A DNA stretch of 64,000 nucleotides from AWTP1-13 sp963797005 (lineage in GTDB: Bacteria > Pseudomonadota > Alphaproteobacteria > Rhizobiales > Hyphomicrobiaceae), in assembly GCA_963797005.1 (NCBI GenBank), contig CAWCOF010000012.1, forward strand, positions 124,001 to 188,000, in the 5' to 3' direction. The position numbers and the translations under genes are program-made. Position 1 is the first letter of the stretch, and the number at the start of each line of letters is the position of its first letter. Positions 27,656 to 36,151 of this stretch are shown in pieces. A model generated the notes under the pieces. It was not told where the DNA came from and did not search any database. It was given only the letters and a program-made list of their open reading frames with translations.

Positions 27656-27781
27656 GGGGCCCTCCCGAACCGGCCCTTTTTTCTCATCGGCATCGAGCCT
27701 CGCATGGGTTGGCCCTTGTCTCAACCCCGCTGCTGGGGCAACTCTGGCGCCGACCATCCCACCCGCAAATGGAGCACGCCC

Positions 27782-28780
27782 ATGGCCAGCACGCCCGAGA
27801 CCATGACCGCCATCGAGATCACGACGCCGGGCGGGCCCGAGGTGCTGCAGCCCAAGACGCTCCCCGTTCCGAAGCCGGGCGCGGGCCAGATCCTCGTCAA
27901 GGTGGCGGCCGCTGGCGTCAACCGTCCCGATGTGGCCCAGCGCATGGGCGCCTATCCGCCGCCGCCCGGAAGCTCGCCGCTGCCGGGCCTCGAGATTGCC
28001 GGCGAGGTGGCCGCGGCCGGGACGGGCGTGCAGCGGTGGAAGGTCGGCGACAAGGTGTGCGCGCTGGTCAACGGCGGCGGCTATGCCCAGTACTGCATCG
28101 CCGAGGACAGCGTCGCGCTTCCCATTCCCGCCGGGCTCGACATGGTGCGCGCCGCCGGGGTCCCTGAGACCTTCTTCACCGTCTGGAACAACGTCTTCGA
28201 GCGGGGACGGCTCGGCGCGGGCGAGTGGTTCCTGGTGCACGGCGGCTCGAGCGGCATCGGCACCACGGCCATCCAGCTCGCCAAGGCCTTCGGCGCCAAG
28301 GTGATCGCCACCGCCGGCTCGGCCGACAAGTGCAAGGCGTGCACCGACCTCGGCGCCGACCGTGCCGTCAATTACAAGAGCGAGGACTTCGTCGCCGCCG
28401 TCAAGGACGCCACCGGCGGCAAGGGCGCCGACCTGATCCTCGACATGGTCGCCGGCGGCTATACCGAGCGCAATATTGTTGCTGCTGCCGAGGACGGGCG
28501 CATCGTGCAGATCGCCGTGCTGGGCGGCGCCGAGGTCACGATCAACATCTCGCGCCTGATGATGAAGCGCCTCACCCTTACCGGCTCGACCCTGCGCCCG
28601 CGCACGCGCGAGGTGAAGGCCGGCTTCGCCCGCGCGCTGGAAGAGAAGGCCTGGCCGCTCATCGCGTCCGGCAAGGTCAAGGTGGTGATGGACTCGACCT
28701 TCCCCCTCGCCAAGGCCGCCGACGCGCACCGACGCCTGGAGACGAGCGACCACATCGGCAAGATCGTGCTGACGGTGTGA
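27782..28780 (+). CDS. NAD(P)H quinone oxidoreductase (zinc-free MDR family)
   Basis: A 332-residue medium-chain reductase of the quinone oxidoreductase (PIG3/QorA-like) group. The cofactor motif is HGGSSGIGTTAIQLAKAFG (about residues 155-173), and the N-terminal GroES-like domain contains AAAGVNRPDVAQRMGAYPPP. The Cys and His zinc ligands of alcohol dehydrogenases are lacking. It would reduce quinones or enones with NADPH. The ATG at 27782 has GGAGC about eight bases upstream; the ATG at 27803 is a possible alternative. The C-terminus ends 35 bases before the tRNA-His gene. Confidence 0.88.
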   Translation: MASTPETMTAIEITTPGGPEVLQPKTLPVPKPGAGQILVKVAAAGVNRPDVAQRMGAYPPPPGSSPLPGLEIAGEVAAAGTGVQRWKVGDKVCALVNGGGYAQYCIAEDSVALPIPAGLDMVRAAGVPETFFTVWNNVFERGRLGAGEWFLVHGGSSGIGTTAIQLAKAFGAKVIATAGSADKCKACTDLGADRAVNYKSEDFVAAVKDATGGKGADLILDMVAGGYTERNIVAAAEDGRIVQIAVLGGAEVTINISRLMMKRLTLTGSTLRPRTREVKAGFARALEEKAWPLIASGKVKVVMDSTFPLAKAADAHRRLETSDHIGKIVLTV

Positions 28781-28815
28781 GTGTGTCGCCCAGGCTGTGG
28801 GAGAGGTCGTGGAAT

Positions 28816-28892
28816 TGGTACCGCCTCCCCGGATCGAACGGGGGACCTCTAGATCCACAATCTAGCGCTCTAACCAACTGAGCTAAGGCGGC
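28816..28892 (-). tRNA. tRNA-His (GTG anticodon)
   Basis: Cloverleaf with D-arm region AGCTCAGTTGGTTAGAGC, anticodon stem-loop CTAGA-TTGTGGA-TCTAG giving anticodon GTG, and a T-arm containing GTTCGATCC. The acceptor 5' strand is GCCGCCT and the 3' strand AGGCGGT, so base 1 is G opposite U72; the discriminator is A73 and CCA is encoded. The base before G1 is U, so the usual G-1 is not encoded. This is the atypical tRNA-His known from a large group of Alphaproteobacteria and fits the taxonomic call. Confidence 0.97.
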
Positions 28893-29066
28893 AACCTGGG
28901 CGTTCAATGGGATGCGGCAGGCCCGGTATCAAGGGCCTCCAGCCGCTCCTCTTACGCCGCTTCCGGTGCTTTTCGCAACCCGGTCCGACATCAGAGCCGA
29001 TGTACACGCCGCGGGGGCGACCTCATTCCACAGCACGCAGGTGGCGTCAATGCGAAGTCGGCGCCG

Positions 29067-29567
29067 TCAGCCCTTGGTCAGGACCAGAGTCAGCCCGATC
29101 AGGGAGCTGTTGAGGAACTGGATCTCGATGATCTGGCGCTCGCCCCTGACGACAATGTCCATGTTGGCGTCGAGGTTCGCGCCCTTCACCGCCACCTTGA
29201 AGCCATGGGGATGGATCGTGCCGGTGATGTTCCCGCTCCAGTCGCGCGTCAGCTCCTTCCATGTGCCCGCGAGCTTGCCCCCGGCGTACGTCACCGTGCT
29301 CGCCACCTCGATCGAGCCGCTCTGCGTGGCACAGCGGATTCGCTGCCGCAGCTGATTGCCGCCCTCCTCGACGAAATAGGTGACGCGGCACTTGACGGTC
29401 TCGCTGGGCGAATTCCTGACGCCGAGCCGCCCCTCGCCCACCCAGCGGCCGGCAAGCTTGTCGAACGGCGAGGCGTCGTCGGCCGCCGCCAGCGCGGCGT
29501 TCTGGCCCGCCAGCAGCAGGGCAAGCATGAACGCGAGCAAGGCGTGGGGTCGGGCGTGAAGAGACAT
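29067..29567 (-). CDS. Secreted beta-rich protein of unknown function
   Basis: A 166-residue protein with a signal peptide (residues 1-33, core LLAFMLALLLAG, ending ALAA). The mature part starts near DDASPFDKLAGRWVGEGRLG and has a repeated beta-strand pattern (lipocalin-like in look), with two Cys (VKCRVTY, RIRCATQ) that could form a disulfide. Similar proteins occur in Rhizobiales, but no function is known to me. The start at 29567 is chosen because it opens the signal peptide. It is divergent from the metallo-beta-lactamase gene, with 167 bases between. Confidence 0.6.
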   Translation of the reverse strand: MSLHARPHALLAFMLALLLAGQNAALAAADDASPFDKLAGRWVGEGRLGVRNSPSETVKCRVTYFVEEGGNQLRQRIRCATQSGSIEVASTVTYAGGKLAGTWKELTRDWSGNITGTIHPHGFKVAVKGANLDANMDIVVRGERQIIEIQFLNSSLIGLTLVLTKG

Positions 29568-29734
29568 GTGAATGCAGAGTCTTAGAGTGGCGGGCGGCAG
29601 GTCTACACCATGCAAGCCTTGGGACAAGCCCTGATAGCGCGAACCTGCCCTGCGCATCGCAGCGTCATGTGGCCGCGAGAGCCGCTGTTGATCATGCAGC
29701 CGCCACGGGGTATGCCCACCGATCGAGGACACCC

Positions 29735-30643
29735 ATGGCCGAGACGCTTCCCTTCAAGACGAGCATGAACTTCGCCTACGGCGAGCCGCGCGAGCTCGCC
29801 CCCGGCGTGGTGCGCATCGTCGCCAACAATCCGAGCCCCTTCACCTACAAGGGCACCAACACCTACATTCTTGGGGGGCGCGACCCCGCGCTGATCGACC
29901 CGGGTCCGGATGACCCCGCGCACCTCGACGCGATCCTGAAGGCGATCGGCGGGCGCCGGCTGACCCACATACTCATCACCCACACGCACCGCGATCACAC
30001 CGACGGCATGCCGGCACTCATCGCCGCGACCGGCGCCAAGACCGCGGGCTTCGGCCGCCGCGCGATGGTCCGAGGCAGCAAGAGCACGAGCCCGTCGGGC
30101 GGCGAGTTCGTCGACCGCGACTTCGTCCCCGACGTGCCGCTTGCCGACGGCGAGCGCATCGCCGGCGACGGCTGGGCCGTCACCGCCCTGCACACGCCCG
30201 GCCACGCGCCCGATCATCTGTGCTTTGCGCTGGAGGGAACGCCGATCCTCTTCTCGGGCGACCATGTCATGGGCTGGAACACCAGCGTGGTGGCGCCGCC
30301 GGAGGGCAACATGGGCGCCTACATCCGCTCATTGGAGCGGCTGACCGAGCGCGCCGACCGCACCTACTTCCCCGGCCACGGCGGCCAGGTGGAGGAGCCC
30401 AAGCGCCTGGTCAAGGCCTATCTGCTGCACCGGCGCATGCGCGAGCAGTCGATCCTCGATCTTGTCCGCCGCGGCGGCCAGACGGTTGCCACCATCGTGC
30501 CCGTCATCTATCGCGACCTGAACCCCAAGCTTCTCAACGCCGCATCGCTCTCCGTGCTCGCCCACGTCGAGCACCTTATCGAGCGCGGTCTCGTTCGCGG
30601 TGACGCTGCGCTCTCTGCTGATCGCGTTCTTTCAGCCGTTTGA
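29735..30643 (+). CDS. MBL-fold metallo-hydrolase (LACTB2-like)
   Basis: A 302-residue metallo-beta-lactamase-fold hydrolase. The zinc motif THTHRDHTDG gives His83, His85, Asp87 and His88. Further ligands are in TPGHAPDHL and SGDHVMG, and the last His is in FPGHGG. The C-terminal 60 residues form a winged-helix-like LACTB_C domain typical of the LACTB2 subfamily. It may act on RNA, thioesters or other esters; the substrate is unknown. The ATG has GAGG upstream. Its last 68 bases overlap the end of the convergent DUF1499 gene. Confidence 0.85.
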   Translation: MAETLPFKTSMNFAYGEPRELAPGVVRIVANNPSPFTYKGTNTYILGGRDPALIDPGPDDPAHLDAILKAIGGRRLTHILITHTHRDHTDGMPALIAATGAKTAGFGRRAMVRGSKSTSPSGGEFVDRDFVPDVPLADGERIAGDGWAVTALHTPGHAPDHLCFALEGTPILFSGDHVMGWNTSVVAPPEGNMGAYIRSLERLTERADRTYFPGHGGQVEEPKRLVKAYLLHRRMREQSILDLVRRGGQTVATIVPVIYRDLNPKLLNAASLSVLAHVEHLIERGLVRGDAALSADRVLSAV

Positions 30644-31460
30644 GCGCGGCTGCCGTCGGGCGCCGGCGGCCGGCGACCTCGCCAGGGACGGTCGATTCCA
30701 GCCGCAGGTACACCTCCTTCAGAAAGCGGCGCACCCGTGTCGCGTTCTGGCCGAGATCGGACCGCCCATAGCGCGAGGCTGAGCGGACGTCGATGCGCGA
30801 TCGGCGGCGGCCGCCTTCGACGCGCACGACGATGTCGTCGGTGAAGCCCATCAGCAGCGTGCGGTCGGTGGCCTCGAGCGTGCCTGCGCTCTCGTCTCGG
30901 TCGGAGGGCGGGTCGGCTGCCGCGACCTTCCATTTGAGCTTGCGCACCACCTCCTCGACCAGCTCGAAGGTTTCCTCCGCCGAGCGGTCGACGGTGAAGG
31001 TGCGCAGATCCGGATAGGCCTTCTGCTGCTCCTTGGCGTATCGCTCCCCGGGATAGGTCGGCGGATTGGCATCGGCCGAGCGCTGCCCGGCGAGCGCCAC
31101 GAAACGGGGCGGGTCGGCGACGTCGGTGCTGACGTCGTTGATGGGAGGCAGCGTGAAGGCGGCGGGCAGATAGGTGACCGGCCACGCCCAGATGAGAAGC
31201 GGCACGAGGATGCCGGCCGCGGCCGTAAGGGCGCCGCCGTGGCCCCGCCGCCAGATCCGGGCGGCTGCAATGATGCCGACCAGCATCGCCAGGGCCGAGC
31301 CGGCCAAGGCAACTCGAAACAGGTTGAGGGCGACGGGCGTGGGAAACGAGGCGAAGCGGTGCAGCAGGATGCCCACAGCCAGCAGGCTCGCCGAAAACAG
31401 GGCGATGCGGCTCGACCAGCGCGCCAGCGGCGCGACCATCTGTTGCGATCGGTCGGTCAT
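30576..31460 (-). CDS. DUF1499 domain membrane protein
   Basis: A 294-residue inner-membrane protein with about three hydrophobic helices (residues 18-35, 47-66, 76-98) and a C-terminal DUF1499 domain that includes NDVSTDVADPPRFVALAG and VDRSAEETFELVEEVVRKLKW. The very end is a basic, Arg-rich tail (about 265-294) that overlaps the 3' end of the MBL gene by 68 bases tail to tail. Function unknown; DUF1499 proteins are common in plastids and Alphaproteobacteria. Confidence 0.82.
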   Translation of the reverse strand: MTDRSQQMVAPLARWSSRIALFSASLLAVGILLHRFASFPTPVALNLFRVALAGSALAMLVGIIAAARIWRRGHGGALTAAAGILVPLLIWAWPVTYLPAAFTLPPINDVSTDVADPPRFVALAGQRSADANPPTYPGERYAKEQQKAYPDLRTFTVDRSAEETFELVEEVVRKLKWKVAAADPPSDRDESAGTLEATDRTLLMGFTDDIVVRVEGGRRRSRIDVRSASRYGRSDLGQNATRVRRFLKEVYLRLESTVPGEVAGRRRPTAAALKRLKERDQQRAQRHRERDRAR

Positions 31461-31543
31461 TGGATCCGGGAACTCGACGCTCCGCTCTTACCAGTGTTCG
31501 GCCAGCCTCGCCACTACCGCCCGGACAGTGGCTCGATCGAGAC

Positions 31544-32005
31544 TCAGGAACTTTGCGTTTCGTTGCTTCGTGAAGGGCCTGGGACCGGAGAGCTGCCACA
31601 AGGATTGTCAGAGCGGGCCCGCCGCCAACGCGCCACCACCTTGTCGACGTCCAGCGTGCTGAGGCGCGTCGGTGGGCCTTCCATCACGGTCGCATTGACC
31701 TTGGCGATCTCGACGTTGAGCGCGGCGACCCGATGACGGACGGTCGCCTCGTCGTGGAGCTTCTCGATCGCGGCAAGCTCCTTCTCCACCTTGCGGAGCA
31801 ACTCGAGCGATGGCGGCAGCACGGAGATCTGCTCGCGCTTGATGAGCTGCTTCACCCACCAATGAGGGTCGTGTTCCTGACCGAGATTCGGCAAGGGCTT
31901 GCCAGCCCCCGGCAGGTTGTCGAAGGCTCCCTGTTCTCTGGCGACACGGATCTGCGCTTCGATCCACGACTCCCAGCTCGTCCCAGGGGGCTTGCGCGCG
32001 GTCAT
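31544..32005 (-). CDS. DUF1992 (DnaJC28-like) protein
   Basis: A 153-residue protein of the DUF1992 family, related to the conserved domain of DnaJ homologue DNAJC28 but without a J domain. Hallmarks: WIEAQIRVAREQGAFDNLPGAGKPLPNL in the first half, followed by HWWVKQLIKREQI. The function is not known. The ATG at 32005 has GGAG about nine bases upstream. The C-terminal 20 residues are Ser/Pro-rich. It is downstream of the PodJ-like gene on the same strand, 148 bases apart. Confidence 0.82.
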   Translation of the reverse strand: MTARKPPGTSWESWIEAQIRVAREQGAFDNLPGAGKPLPNLGQEHDPHWWVKQLIKREQISVLPPSLELLRKVEKELAAIEKLHDEATVRHRVAALNVEIAKVNATVMEGPPTRLSTLDVDKVVARWRRARSDNPCGSSPVPGPSRSNETQSS

Positions 32006-32153
32006 GGTTCTCGTCTCCTCGTCAAGAGGATAGCCGCATTCTAGCTGACTATCGGGTAGGCCCACACCGGGGCGCAGTATCGCACGCGACCGCAAAATCG
32101 CTTTACGGCCGGCCGGGCGGCTGACTTCAAGCCGAGCCCCCGGGCGTAGGTGC

Positions 32154-34763
32154 CTACTTGCTCCCGATATTCACCGCCGTGCCCGCCTCCCGCACGCGCC
32201 AGGCGGCAATCATCGCTTCGGCGGCGGTGAGCTCGGCCGGCGTGAGGTGCGCCTTGACGAGCGCGAGGCGCTGCGCTGCGCCGGGATCGCCGCTGCGTGC
32301 CGCCAGCGCGAACCACTTGTAGGCTTCCGTCAGGCTTCTGGCCACGCCTTGGCCGTCCTGGCAAAGCACCGCGAGATTGTACTGGCTGTCGGCGAGCCCG
32401 CGTTCGGCCGCCTCGCGGAACCAGCGCGCCGCGGCCGCGTAGTCACCGGGACCATCGCCCTTGCCAGCCAGCAACACCGCCAGGTTGTGCATGGCCTTGA
32501 CGAGGCCTTGCTCGGCCGCGCGTCGATACCAAAGCGCGGCGCGCTCGCGATCGGCGTCCACGGCGATGCCACGCTCGTAAAAGGCAGCAACTCGGAATTG
32601 CGCCCCCGCATGACCTTGCGCTGCGGCGCGCTGATACCAGGCGAACGCCTGCTTGAGGTCCTGCGCCACGCCCCTGCCCGTGGCAAAACGCGTGCCCACC
32701 TCGAAGGCGGCGTCGGGATCGCCGCTGGCGGCGGCATTCCTGAGCGCGGTCGGCCCGAACGATGCCGGGAGCAGTCGAGGATTGCTTTCCCCGAGGAGCG
32801 GACGGCCGTGCCGCATCGTCTCCACGTCGTCCTCGATCGTCCTGGCGATGGTCGTGGCGGCAAGGGCGGCAGCACTTTCTTGGCCGGGCGCCTCACGCGG
32901 CGACGCATTGCGCCGGCCGGCGTCAGCTTCGACCTGGGTCGGGCCGTTGCCCGAGGTCGTCTCCGGCAGAAGGCGCGGCCTGGGCGGCGGCGGAAGCAGG
33001 ATGCCGCTCGGTTGACCGTCAATGGGCGCAGCGAGGCCGGATTTCTTCGTGCCTGAGGAGGATTGCGACCCGTTATTGCTGGCGCCATCGCTGGCGCCCC
33101 GGTGTGCCTCTGCCAAGTCGTCCGCCGGCTGTGCCTCGGCGCTGGAGGTGGCCGGCAGCTCCCCGCCGATGCTTGCCGGAACGTTCGTGAGGAGCACGTC
33201 GACGACCAGATAGCCGCCGGTCCCGAACAGCAGCAGTATGAGCACGGCCAGCACCGAGCTGAGGCGCGTGCGGGATCCGCGTGTCGACAAGCCCGATCGC
33301 ACCGCAGCGCCCGTGCCGGCCTCTGGCCGGGATACCGGGACTGCAGCCGAATGCGCTATCGACCTGGACTGTTCCTCGAGGGAAGCGTGCGCGCTCTCCG
33401 CCTCCGGCTCGACAACGGCCTCGCCGGTGCCTTCGGCTGAGGCCTCGTCCGGGCTGGTGCCTTCCTGCGTCGTAAACGGCGCGTAGTCGGCGGCGTCGAG
33501 AACGGAGGACGCGCGCTCGGCTCGCCCCTGACCCAGCACGCGCGCGCCGGCCGCGTAGGCCTGCGCCAGCCGCTCGCTCTCGATGTCGAGGCCGTCGGCT
33601 TGATCGTGATCTTGGTCCTCCCCCGCCACTGCTTCGGGTTTGGCCACATCGATGGCGTCGACCCGATCGACGATGCGTCCCAGCGCGTCCTCGATGGTGT
33701 GGAGAATGCTCCCCGTGACCTCCTCCCCGCGCCGCCTCTCCTCGATGTAGTCCTGCAGCAGCTCTTCCAGCGCCTCTACGCGCTTTTGCACTTCCGTCCC
33801 CTCTGGCGCCGCCGTCGGCGCGGCACCCGCCAGGCGCGCCGCGGCCCGGTCGGCTGCCGCGTCGATCATGCCCTCGATCGCCTTGCTGTCGAGCTCGGTC
33901 GCCAGCAGTTGGCGCTGCGCCTCCAGGCCGAGGGCCAGATCGCGCAACCCCTCGTCGATGGTGTCGAGGCGCGCCAGCTGATTGGACGTCTCTTCGAATT
34001 GCCGGGTCAACTCCTTCAGCTGCGACTCGAGCAGCGTCAGCCCTTCCAGATCGGAGCGCTGCGCCACGGTCTCGAGCGCCGCATCGAAGCGGACCTCGAA
34101 CTGATCGAGGCGACCCTTGACGGCATCCAGCGTCTTGTCGGCATCGATACCCTCGAGCGCTTGCTGCAGGAGGCCGTCGATGCCCGCAAGCCGAGCCTCC
34201 AGCCACATGCGGTCGGGCTCGTCGCCGCGCCACGATTGCGGCCTCGGCTCAACAGAGATGGCACTCGTCTCGCCTCGCTTCGAGGCCCGCGGACCGGGTG
34301 CGGGCTTGTGCAGCTCGGCCCCCGCCCTCTCGTAGACCCGGGTCAGGGCTTCCGCTGACTCTGCATCCCAAGACGCGGCAATGTCGGAATCTGAGAACGG
34401 CCGCAGCGACGGGCGCGCTGCCCGCTGGCCAGTGCCGGCTGGGCCAGTTTGTGGTTGCCGCTGCCCGCCCAGTTGCGCGAACTGCTCGGACAGCGTGTCG
34501 ATGCCGTCCTCGATGCGCTGCAGCGCCGCTACGTCGGGCTTGGAGAAACCGGCCCGCACACCATCGACCTTGTGGCCGAGCTGGCTCAGTCGCTCCTGCA
34601 TCTCGGCCAGCGCACTGCCGTGCCGCTTGTCCGCCTCGCCGAGCTGACCGGCGATATCCTCGAGCGCATCCCGCAGCTTGGGCGCCTCGCAGGTCGCCGC
34701 AGGGGTCGCGCTCCGCCCCTTCTTGCGCGCGGCGGGCTGCTTGTGGCGGGCGGAGGATCGCAT
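32154..34763 (-). CDS. PodJ-like polar coiled-coil protein with Sel1 repeats
   Basis: An 869-residue membrane protein. Residues 1-20 are basic. About 30-370 is a long cytoplasmic region with several coiled-coil blocks (for example LEDIAGQLGEADKRH and KRVEALEELLQDYIEERRRG), followed by acidic low-complexity sequence. One transmembrane helix lies near 502-526. The periplasmic half is Ser/Pro-rich and then holds about four Sel1 repeats (about 671-840), such as AFAWYQRAAAQGHAGAQF and RWFREAAERGLADSQYNLAVL. This layout resembles PodJ of Caulobacter, a pole-organising protein. ATG at 34763 is chosen because GGGAAG precedes it; an ATG 117 bases upstream is possible. The polar role is inferred. Confidence 0.75.
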   Translation of the reverse strand: MRSSARHKQPAARKKGRSATPAATCEAPKLRDALEDIAGQLGEADKRHGSALAEMQERLSQLGHKVDGVRAGFSKPDVAALQRIEDGIDTLSEQFAQLGGQRQPQTGPAGTGQRAARPSLRPFSDSDIAASWDAESAEALTRVYERAGAELHKPAPGPRASKRGETSAISVEPRPQSWRGDEPDRMWLEARLAGIDGLLQQALEGIDADKTLDAVKGRLDQFEVRFDAALETVAQRSDLEGLTLLESQLKELTRQFEETSNQLARLDTIDEGLRDLALGLEAQRQLLATELDSKAIEGMIDAAADRAAARLAGAAPTAAPEGTEVQKRVEALEELLQDYIEERRRGEEVTGSILHTIEDALGRIVDRVDAIDVAKPEAVAGEDQDHDQADGLDIESERLAQAYAAGARVLGQGRAERASSVLDAADYAPFTTQEGTSPDEASAEGTGEAVVEPEAESAHASLEEQSRSIAHSAAVPVSRPEAGTGAAVRSGLSTRGSRTRLSSVLAVLILLLFGTGGYLVVDVLLTNVPASIGGELPATSSAEAQPADDLAEAHRGASDGASNNGSQSSSGTKKSGLAAPIDGQPSGILLPPPPRPRLLPETTSGNGPTQVEADAGRRNASPREAPGQESAAALAATTIARTIEDDVETMRHGRPLLGESNPRLLPASFGPTALRNAAASGDPDAAFEVGTRFATGRGVAQDLKQAFAWYQRAAAQGHAGAQFRVAAFYERGIAVDADRERAALWYRRAAEQGLVKAMHNLAVLLAGKGDGPGDYAAAARWFREAAERGLADSQYNLAVLCQDGQGVARSLTEAYKWFALAARSGDPGAAQRLALVKAHLTPAELTAAEAMIAAWRVREAGTAVNIGSK

Positions 34764-35065
34764 CGGTGCTTCCCTTGGGGCGCAATTGCAGTCGCGATGC
34801 GCCTCACGTCCGGCGCTCCCAGGGGGTGATCGAAGCTGTTGTGGATCGGCTTCGATCTGGCCGGCGATAGGCGCGTTCAAAACTCGAAGGACGCGACACC
34901 AGCTCGAAAGCTCATCGGCGAAGGTGGCAAGCGGTCGTAAAGTTTCAGTTAAGTCGGCAAGTGCGGCCGACTACGCTATTGTTTACTGAGCCCGCGCCGG
35001 GTCCTCTGCCTGTTAGAGGCCCGCGCGAGCTTCAACTGGTCGCTCAATGATTCGCGAGTGAGCCC
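34764..35065. other. Divergent intergenic region, PodJ-like / secreted protein
   Basis: About 300 bases between divergent starts with no coding pattern. It contains a short inverted repeat GTCGGC-AAGTGCG-GCCGAC at 34953-34971, near a TTAAG and an A+T-richer stretch (TACGCTATTGTTTAC) at 34970-34987 that could hold a promoter for the plus-strand gene. No clear consensus promoter pair is seen. Confidence 0.4.
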
Positions 35066-35605
35066 ATGTTTCGACCCGCCCTGTTGCTCTCGGCCGTTGC
35101 CCTTCTCCTCCTGGCCGGCGCCGCGCCGCAAGCAGAGCAGCCCGACGCCCGCTACAAGCTGACGCCCACCGACGGGGGCGCCTTCCTGCGCCTGGATACG
35201 CAGACGGGGGCAACGTCGGTGTGCCGCCGCAAGCAGGGGGGCTGGGCGTGCGAGGCCGCTGCCGACGACCGCCGCGCGCTCGAGACGGAGATCGACCGCC
35301 TCGCCAAGGAGAACACGGACCTCAAGAGCGCCGTGAGACGGCTGGAGGAGCTGCTGAAGCTGCCCGATCCGGATACCAAGAGCGCAAAGACAGGCGGGCC
35401 GAAGCTCAGGCTGCCCACCGAGCAGGAAGTCGACCGGGCCGTCGGCTACGTGGCGGGGATCGTGCACAAATTCAAGGAGAGGATGCGCCGGCTCAGAGAC
35501 CGCGACCGATGGGACTACAGCGATCGCGGGGACTACGGCGACTACGATGACCGCCGCTACCATGGCGACCGCCGGCGGGCCTACCGCGACCGCTGGGACA
35601 ACTGA
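35066..35605 (+). CDS. Secreted protein with charged C-terminal tail, unknown function
   Basis: A 179-residue protein with a signal peptide (residues 1-23, core LLLSAVALLLLAG). The mature part has LTPTDGGAFLRLDTQTGATSVC, a short domain with two Cys (VCRRKQ and WACEAA), then a coiled coil (about 70-96, LETEIDRLAKENTDL). The C-terminus is a striking repeat of Asp, Arg and Tyr (YSDRGDYGDYDDRRYHG). Its stop overlaps the start of the next gene (TGATG), so it is coupled with yjbQ. Function unknown. Confidence 0.65.
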   Translation: MFRPALLLSAVALLLLAGAAPQAEQPDARYKLTPTDGGAFLRLDTQTGATSVCRRKQGGWACEAAADDRRALETEIDRLAKENTDLKSAVRRLEELLKLPDPDTKSAKTGGPKLRLPTEQEVDRAVGYVAGIVHKFKERMRRLRDRDRWDYSDRGDYGDYDDRRYHGDRRRAYRDRWDN

Positions 35606-36030
35606 TGCTCGAGCAGGCGCATCACCAGATCAAGCTTGCCACGGCCCGTCCAGGCTTCAGCGACGTGACCCGGGATGTCGGCGAATGGCTGGCGGCGATC
35701 CGGGCGGCCGATGGGTTGCTGACACTCTTCATCCGGCACACATCGGCGTCCCTCACCATCCAGGAGAACGCCGATCCCGATGTGCTGCGCGATCTTGCCG
35801 ACGCGCTCGACCGCTTTGCGCCGCGCAAGCATCCCTACCGCCACGACACCGAAGGGCCCGACGACATGCCGGCCCACATCAGGTCGATGCTGACCGCCAC
35901 CAGCCTGTCCATTCCCGTGATCGGCGGCAGGCCCGTGCTCGGCACCTGGCAGGCGATCTATCTCGTCGAGCACCGCGATGCGCCCCACACCCGCGAGATC
36001 GCGCTGCACTACCTGGGCACCCGACAATAG
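35605..36030 (+). CDS. YjbQ family (UPF0047) protein
   Basis: A 141-residue protein of the YjbQ/UPF0047 family, some members of which have weak thiamin phosphate synthase activity. Motifs: FIRHTSASLTIQENADPDVLRDL near the middle, GPDDMPAHIRSML, and the C-terminal LGTWQAIYLVEHRD. The conserved His and Glu residues of the putative active site are present. Length is normal. Translation is likely coupled to the preceding gene. It is followed by a short repeat element and then convergent mraY. Confidence 0.88.
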   Translation: MLEQAHHQIKLATARPGFSDVTRDVGEWLAAIRAADGLLTLFIRHTSASLTIQENADPDVLRDLADALDRFAPRKHPYRHDTEGPDDMPAHIRSMLTATSLSIPVIGGRPVLGTWQAIYLVEHRDAPHTREIALHYLGTRQ

Positions 36031-36035
36031 CCAAC

Positions 36036-36150
36036 TGTCATCCCGGAATTTGCGCAGCAAATATCCGGGACCCAGGGCAACGTGACGAGCGCGGTGTGCA
36101 TGGCCCCACAATGGGTCCCTGCTCTTCGCTTTGCTACGGCCGGGATGACA
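36036..36150. repeat. MITE/REP-like intergenic element with 11-bp terminal inverted repeats
   Basis: The segment begins TGTCATCCCGG (36036-36046) and ends with its exact reverse complement CCGGGATGACA (36140-36150), 115 bases in all. Inside is a second imperfect pair, GGGACCCA and TGGGTCCC, so the whole can fold into a long hairpin. Similar intergenic repeats starting TGTCAT and CCGG are common in Bradyrhizobium-like genomes. It has no coding capacity. It sits directly against the mraY stop codon, at the point where the division cluster ends. Confidence 0.8.
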
Positions 36151-36151
36151 A

